64,000 nt of DNA, from positions 452,485-516,484 of the forward strand of contig NZ_LMJA01000001.1 in assembly GCF_001428895.1 (NCBI RefSeq), in the 5' to 3' direction. The position numbers were made by a program, and so were the translations under genes. A model generated the notes under the pieces. That model saw only the letters and a list, made by a program, of their open reading frames with translations, did no database searches and was not told where the DNA came from. Source of the DNA: Mycobacterium sp. Root265 (GTDB lineage Bacteria; Actinomycetota; Actinomycetes; Mycobacteriales; Mycobacteriaceae). Below are positions 60,590 through 64,000 of the stretch, piece by piece. Each line of letters begins with the position of its first letter. Position 1 is the first letter of the stretch.

Positions 60590-62266
60590 ATGAGCCCCGC
60601 CACCGAATTCGACTTCGTCATCGTGGGAGCAGGTAGTGCGGGCTGCCTGCTCGCCAACCGTCTCAGCGCCAACCCCGATCACCGCGTGCTGTTGATCGAG
60701 GCCGGCGGCAAAGACGACTGGTTCTGGATCAAGATCCCGGTGGGCTACCTGTACACCATCGCCAACCCCCGCACCGACTGGTGCTTCACCACTGAGGCCG
60801 ACACGGGTCTGGCCGACCGCACCATTCATTACGCGCGCGGCCGCGTCATCGGTGGCAGCTCGTCGATCAACGCCATGATCCACATGCGTGGACAGGCAAC
60901 CGATTACGAGCTGTGGGCCCAAGCCACCGGTGACGACCGTTGGCGGTGGGACGGCTCCGGGGAGACATTGTCGATCTACAAAGAATTGGAAGACTACTTC
61001 GGCGGAGCCGACGACTGGCACGGTGCCGGTGGTGAGATCGCCGTCGAGCGGCCGCGGGTGCGCTGGAAGATCTTGGATGCCTGGCAGGCCGCCGCTGCCC
61101 AGGTGGGCATCGACCCGATCGACGAGTTCAACCGGGGAGACAATTCCGGCAGTGCCTACTTTCATGTCAATCAACGACGCGGCCGTCGCTGGTCGATGGC
61201 CGATGCCTTCCTGCATCCCGTCGCCCACCGACCGAATCTCACCGTCTACACCCACGCTCAAGCCGTAAAGCTGTTGATGGACGACGAGGTCCACGACGAT
61301 CAGCGTCGCGGTGCCTGGATGACGGCTCAGCGCCGCGCCACCGGTGTGCAGCTGCTCAAGGACGGCCAGCTCGTCGACATCCATGCGCGCAGGGAGGTGA
61401 TCCTGAGCGCCGGAGCGATCGGGTCACCGCAGCTCATGCAGGCCTCTGGTCTGGGCCCGGCCGGGCTGCTCACCCAGCACCAGGTGCCGGTGGCCGTCGA
61501 TCTGCCGGGCGTGGGCGAAAACCTCCAGGATCACCTGCAGCTGCGAACGGTCTACCGGGTGCGGGGCGCCCGGACCGTCAACACGCTGTACCGGAACTGG
61601 ATCACCCGTGCAGGCATGGGACTTCAGTACCTGCTGCTGCGTTCAGGACCCATGACCATGCCGCCCTCCACGCTGGGAGCTTTCGCCAAGAGCGATCCCG
61701 CGTTGGCCAGTCCGAATTTGGAGTGGCACGTGCAGCCCTTGTCCCTGACCAAGTTCGGCGAACCGCTGCACCCGTTTGGAGCCATCACTCCCTCGGTCTG
61801 CAATCTGCGACCCAGCTCGCGAGGTCATGTGCGGATAGCCGGTGCCGATCCGCTGACCAACCCCAAGATCACCTGTAACTACCTGTCCACCGACGCCGAT
61901 CGTGAAGTCGCCGTGCGGGGCCTGAGGATGACCCGGCAGATCATGGCGGCGCCCTCGCTGGCCCGGTATCGCCCAGAAGAACTGCTTCCCGGCCCGCAAT
62001 TGGTGACCGACGAAGACCTGCAGCAGGCGGCCCGCGAACTCGGTACCACCATCTTTCATCCGGTGGGCACCTGCGCGATGGGAGCTTTCGACACCCGTGG
62101 TCTGCCGCGGTCGGCCGCCACGGTGCTCGACACCGATTGTCGCGTGTACCGCGTCGCCGGCCTGCGGGTGGTCGATGCGTCGGCCATGCCCACCATCACG
62201 TCCGGGAACACCAACGCGCCGGTCATGCTGATCGCCGAACGCGCCGCGCGGGCAATCCTGGGATGA
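60590..62266 (+). CDS. GMC-family FAD oxidoreductase (choline/alcohol dehydrogenase-like)
   Basis: The 558-residue flavoprotein has FDFVIVGAGSAGCLLANRLS (dinucleotide fold), the GMC signature 1 region ARGRVIGGSSSINAMIHMRGQ, signature 2 ILSAGAIGSPQLMQASGLGP and the active-site His region TIFHPVGTCAMGAFDTRGLP, closing with ITSGNTNAPVMLIAERAARAILG. It fits the choline dehydrogenase/alcohol oxidase group in length. It oxidises an alcohol and passes electrons to a quinone or oxygen. ATG 60590 follows GGAGGAAG closely; no better start is in range. The substrate is not predicted. Confidence 0.92.
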   Translation: MSPATEFDFVIVGAGSAGCLLANRLSANPDHRVLLIEAGGKDDWFWIKIPVGYLYTIANPRTDWCFTTEADTGLADRTIHYARGRVIGGSSSINAMIHMRGQATDYELWAQATGDDRWRWDGSGETLSIYKELEDYFGGADDWHGAGGEIAVERPRVRWKILDAWQAAAAQVGIDPIDEFNRGDNSGSAYFHVNQRRGRRWSMADAFLHPVAHRPNLTVYTHAQAVKLLMDDEVHDDQRRGAWMTAQRRATGVQLLKDGQLVDIHARREVILSAGAIGSPQLMQASGLGPAGLLTQHQVPVAVDLPGVGENLQDHLQLRTVYRVRGARTVNTLYRNWITRAGMGLQYLLLRSGPMTMPPSTLGAFAKSDPALASPNLEWHVQPLSLTKFGEPLHPFGAITPSVCNLRPSSRGHVRIAGADPLTNPKITCNYLSTDADREVAVRGLRMTRQIMAAPSLARYRPEELLPGPQLVTDEDLQQAARELGTTIFHPVGTCAMGAFDTRGLPRSAATVLDTDCRVYRVAGLRVVDASAMPTITSGNTNAPVMLIAERAARAILG

Positions 62267-62267
62267 G

Positions 62268-62870
62268 TTAGAGCCCGGCCGGTACGACCTTGTCGTTGAC
62301 CGTCACCTCGACCTGATCCGTTTTCGCGTCGTACTCGATCTTGCCGTGTTCGAAGGTCGTCACCAGGAGATCGCCGACGGTGTCCTCGTCGCTGGTGGGT
62401 GCGCCCAGCGGACCCACTGAGCCGTTCTCGCCGGTGACCGCAGGCACGCCCTCCGGGTCACGCGGGACATTCCAGGCCTCCCGGATCTTGCCCCAGGTGA
62501 TGTACCCAGGCGTGCCCGCTTCGCCGTTCTTGGCAGTGATTACGCCGCCCTGAAATTGCTGGAACAGCACACCGCTCTCCCGAGCCCCCGCATTGCGGTC
62601 ACCCGTCAGTGGCTTACCGAGAGCCTGCCGCTGATATTCGGTGGCCGATGCGTACTTGGTCGCAATCGGACCGGTCAGCGTCACCTCGACGTCCCGCTCC
62701 CCGATGAGCTTCACTTCGGCGGGCGGGGCTTCGGCCTCGGAGGTGGCGATCAACCCGACCTGCGGCGGCGCCGACGCGTCGACGCTACTGCCATTGCTGC
62801 AGCCCACGGTGATCAATGCGACGACGGCCAAGCCGACGACTGCCTTGTGACGGTATGTGATCGTCATCAT
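62268..62870 (-). CDS. LGFP-repeat lipoprotein
   Basis: The 200-residue lipoprotein has a signal peptide with lipobox (VVGLAVVALITVGC) and a region that fits LGFP-type repeats (RQALGKPLTGDRNAGARESGVLFQQFQGGVITAKN and EAGTPGYITWGKIREAWNVPRDPEGVPAV). LGFP repeats are found in mycobacterial and corynebacterial cell-wall proteins and are thought to anchor or bind the envelope. Starts are ATG 62870 or ATG 62867. The gene ends just after the GMC gene stop, convergent with two bases between. It diverges from the luciferase-like gene. Confidence 0.83.
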   Translation of the reverse strand: MMTITYRHKAVVGLAVVALITVGCSNGSSVDASAPPQVGLIATSEAEAPPAEVKLIGERDVEVTLTGPIATKYASATEYQRQALGKPLTGDRNAGARESGVLFQQFQGGVITAKNGEAGTPGYITWGKIREAWNVPRDPEGVPAVTGENGSVGPLGAPTSDEDTVGDLLVTTFEHGKIEYDAKTDQVEVTVNDKVVPAGL

Positions 62871-63004
62871 GGCCTCACTCTCGCGTCCTTCGTCGGTGTC
62901 GGTCAAATCTGGCTGAACCGTTCGCGTCCCTTCGCGGTCCGGAATAAACACTGGGCCCGGTGAACTTGGCCCAAGAGTCGCCCTCCCCCGACTCAGGAGC
63001 ATCC

Positions 63005-63814
63005 ATGACCCGTCCCATCCGCGTCGCCGTACAGATCCAGCCCGGCGGCACACCCGACTACCGCACCTGGCGCGAGGCTGTCCTGGCCGCCGACGACCTC
63101 GGCGTCGACGTCATCTTCGGCTATGACCATTTCCACCGCCCGGCCATGAAGGGCATCGTCGATGGCAAGCCCGTCATGTTCGACGAGCAGCCCGATGTCG
63201 CGAACTTCGAGGGTTGGACCGCGCTCGCGTCGTGGGGTGAGATCACCTCACACGCTGAGATCGGGCTCCTCGTCACCGGCGTCGGCTACCGCAACGCGGA
63301 CCTGCTCGCCGACATGGCACGCACCGTCGACCACATCAGCGGCGGCCGGCTCATCCTCGGCCTCGGCGCGGGGTGGTATGAAAAGGACTACACGACTTAC
63401 GGTTACGACTTCGGAACCTTCGGCTCCCGTTTCGATCTGTTCGACGAGAGTCTGATCCGCATCGAAAATCGGCTCGCTGAATTGATTCCGCCGCCGGTGC
63501 GCAAGCTGCCGATCCTCATCGGCGGCACGGGACCCAAGCGCTCGCTGCCCGCCGTTGCCCGGCACGCCGACATCTGGCACGCATTCCAGGATCTCGATGC
63601 TTTCCGCAGATCCAGCGAGCGCGTCGATGAGCTGGCAGCGACGTTCGGCCGCAACGGCGCCGATATCGAACGCTCGACGCTCTGGACGAACGCCGGCAGC
63701 GCCGACGCCTTCCGCGAGGTCGGCGTCACGTTGTTCCAGACCGAACTCACCGCCGACGACGGTTATGACCTGACGTCTCTCAAGGAGGTGCTCACCTGGC
63801 GGGACAACGGGTGA
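63005..63814 (+). CDS. LLM-class F420-dependent oxidoreductase
   Basis: The 269-residue TIM-barrel protein has IRVAVQIQPGGTPDYRTWREAVLAADDLGVDVIFGYDH, GLLVTGVGYRNADLLADMARTVDHISGGRLILGLGAGWYEKDYTTYGYDFG and PILIGGTGPKRSLPAVARHADIWH. These motifs are those of the mycobacterial luciferase-like family that uses F420 or FMN; ARTVDHISGGR and LGLGAGW are typical of the F420 group. ATG 63005 follows AGGAG at six bases. The substrate is unknown. Confidence 0.88.
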   Translation: MTRPIRVAVQIQPGGTPDYRTWREAVLAADDLGVDVIFGYDHFHRPAMKGIVDGKPVMFDEQPDVANFEGWTALASWGEITSHAEIGLLVTGVGYRNADLLADMARTVDHISGGRLILGLGAGWYEKDYTTYGYDFGTFGSRFDLFDESLIRIENRLAELIPPPVRKLPILIGGTGPKRSLPAVARHADIWHAFQDLDAFRRSSERVDELAATFGRNGADIERSTLWTNAGSADAFREVGVTLFQTELTADDGYDLTSLKEVLTWRDNG

Positions 63815-63946
63815 GCAGGTAAGCCAACCCTGGCGTTTCGAGTCACGCTGCGAGGGGCAATCCGTCGAGGCGCACAGCCTGCGCACGCTTGCGCGATGCG
63901 GAAGCGAAGGCAATCCCCATGGGGATCACATTGGAAAGAGACTCAC

Positions 63947-64000
63947 ATGGCGCTCGACGACAATGACATCAGCACCTCGCCCGCAGACGGCGGCGAAGGC
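63947..64000 (+). CDS. Start of an acidic, Gly-rich small protein (cut by window end)
   Basis: ATG 63947 follows GGAAAGAG and opens MALDDNDISTSPADGGEG to the window edge. The Asp- and Gly-rich beginning resembles short actinobacterial proteins of the BatC-like or disordered kind. Only 18 codons can be seen, so nothing more can be concluded. Confidence 0.4.
   Translation, partial: MALDDNDISTSPADGGEG

Noticed and set aside
59801-61384. Minus-strand open frame of 527 codons opposite the esterase and GMC genes
   Set aside because: Antisense shadow; the plus-strand genes carry all catalytic motifs.

Overview
The window is 64 kb of GC-rich actinobacterial DNA and most likely comes from a Mycolicibacterium-like (rapidly growing) mycobacterium. 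Pointers are an MmpL-type transporter, a DevS/DosT-like double-GAF sensor kinase, a mycofactocin-coupled SDR, a cutinase, a 13E12-family DUF222/HNH protein, an F420-type luciferase-like oxidoreductase, class III adenylate cyclase architecture and many GTG starts. No rRNA, tRNA, CRISPR array, prophage or insertion sequence was seen. All identities are by reading protein motifs; no database search was run.

Layout. 1-5.3 kb: a truncated MmpL transporter diverges from a NarL-type two-component pair; then a hotdog thioesterase, an SGNH lipoprotein and an EamA exporter. 5.3-9.5 kb: a four-gene polyamine-type ABC operon (potA-D-B-C order, minus strand), divergent from an NCS1 cytosine/purine permease. 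11.1-18.3 kb: epoxide hydrolase, membrane adenylate cyclase, lipoprotein, NtaA-type monooxygenase, GNAT, alkaline phosphatase, tautomerase. 18.3-21.2 kb: SDR and divergent HxlR regulator with two matched operator-like palindromes, then an HTTM-like membrane protein. 21.2-25.1 kb: DevS-like kinase divergent from a tandem USP gene, then an MFS carrier.

25.2-31.4 kb holds the most interesting catabolic or biosynthetic unit: a dihydrodipicolinate-reductase-like gene, then a tight operon of P450, mycofactocin-coupled SDR, a 38-residue membrane peptide, an AveC-family membrane protein and a second P450, followed by a convergent SRPBCC gene. 31.4-43.6 kb carries photolyase, the 13E12 protein, a YqeY-like protein, nitronate monooxygenase, an alpha/beta hydrolase, an MBL/enoyl-CoA hydratase/TetR set divergent from a ketosteroid-dehydrogenase-like flavoprotein, a cutinase and a PhoD-like phosphatase.

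43.6-50.5 kb is an allantoin (purine ureide) utilisation locus: allantoinase, NCS1 permease, Asp/Glu/hydantoin racemase, ureidoglycine aminohydrolase, a DUF6986 aldolase-like protein and an IclR regulator. Four 15-bp palindromes of the form TTCCNC-N3-GNGGAA sit in front of the four transcription units, so the whole regulon can be read from the sequence. 50.5-64 kb is accessory: PepSY lipoprotein, a 620-bp gene-free stretch with two identical palindromes, HAD phosphatase, a MazEF-type toxin-antitoxin pair, small proteins, a WYL regulator with its operator, a quinone-reductase-like MDR protein, a GlxA-type regulator, a SnoaL-like gene broken by one stop codon, a TetR/esterase pair with a perfect operator, a GMC oxidoreductase, an LGFP lipoprotein and a luciferase-like oxidoreductase.
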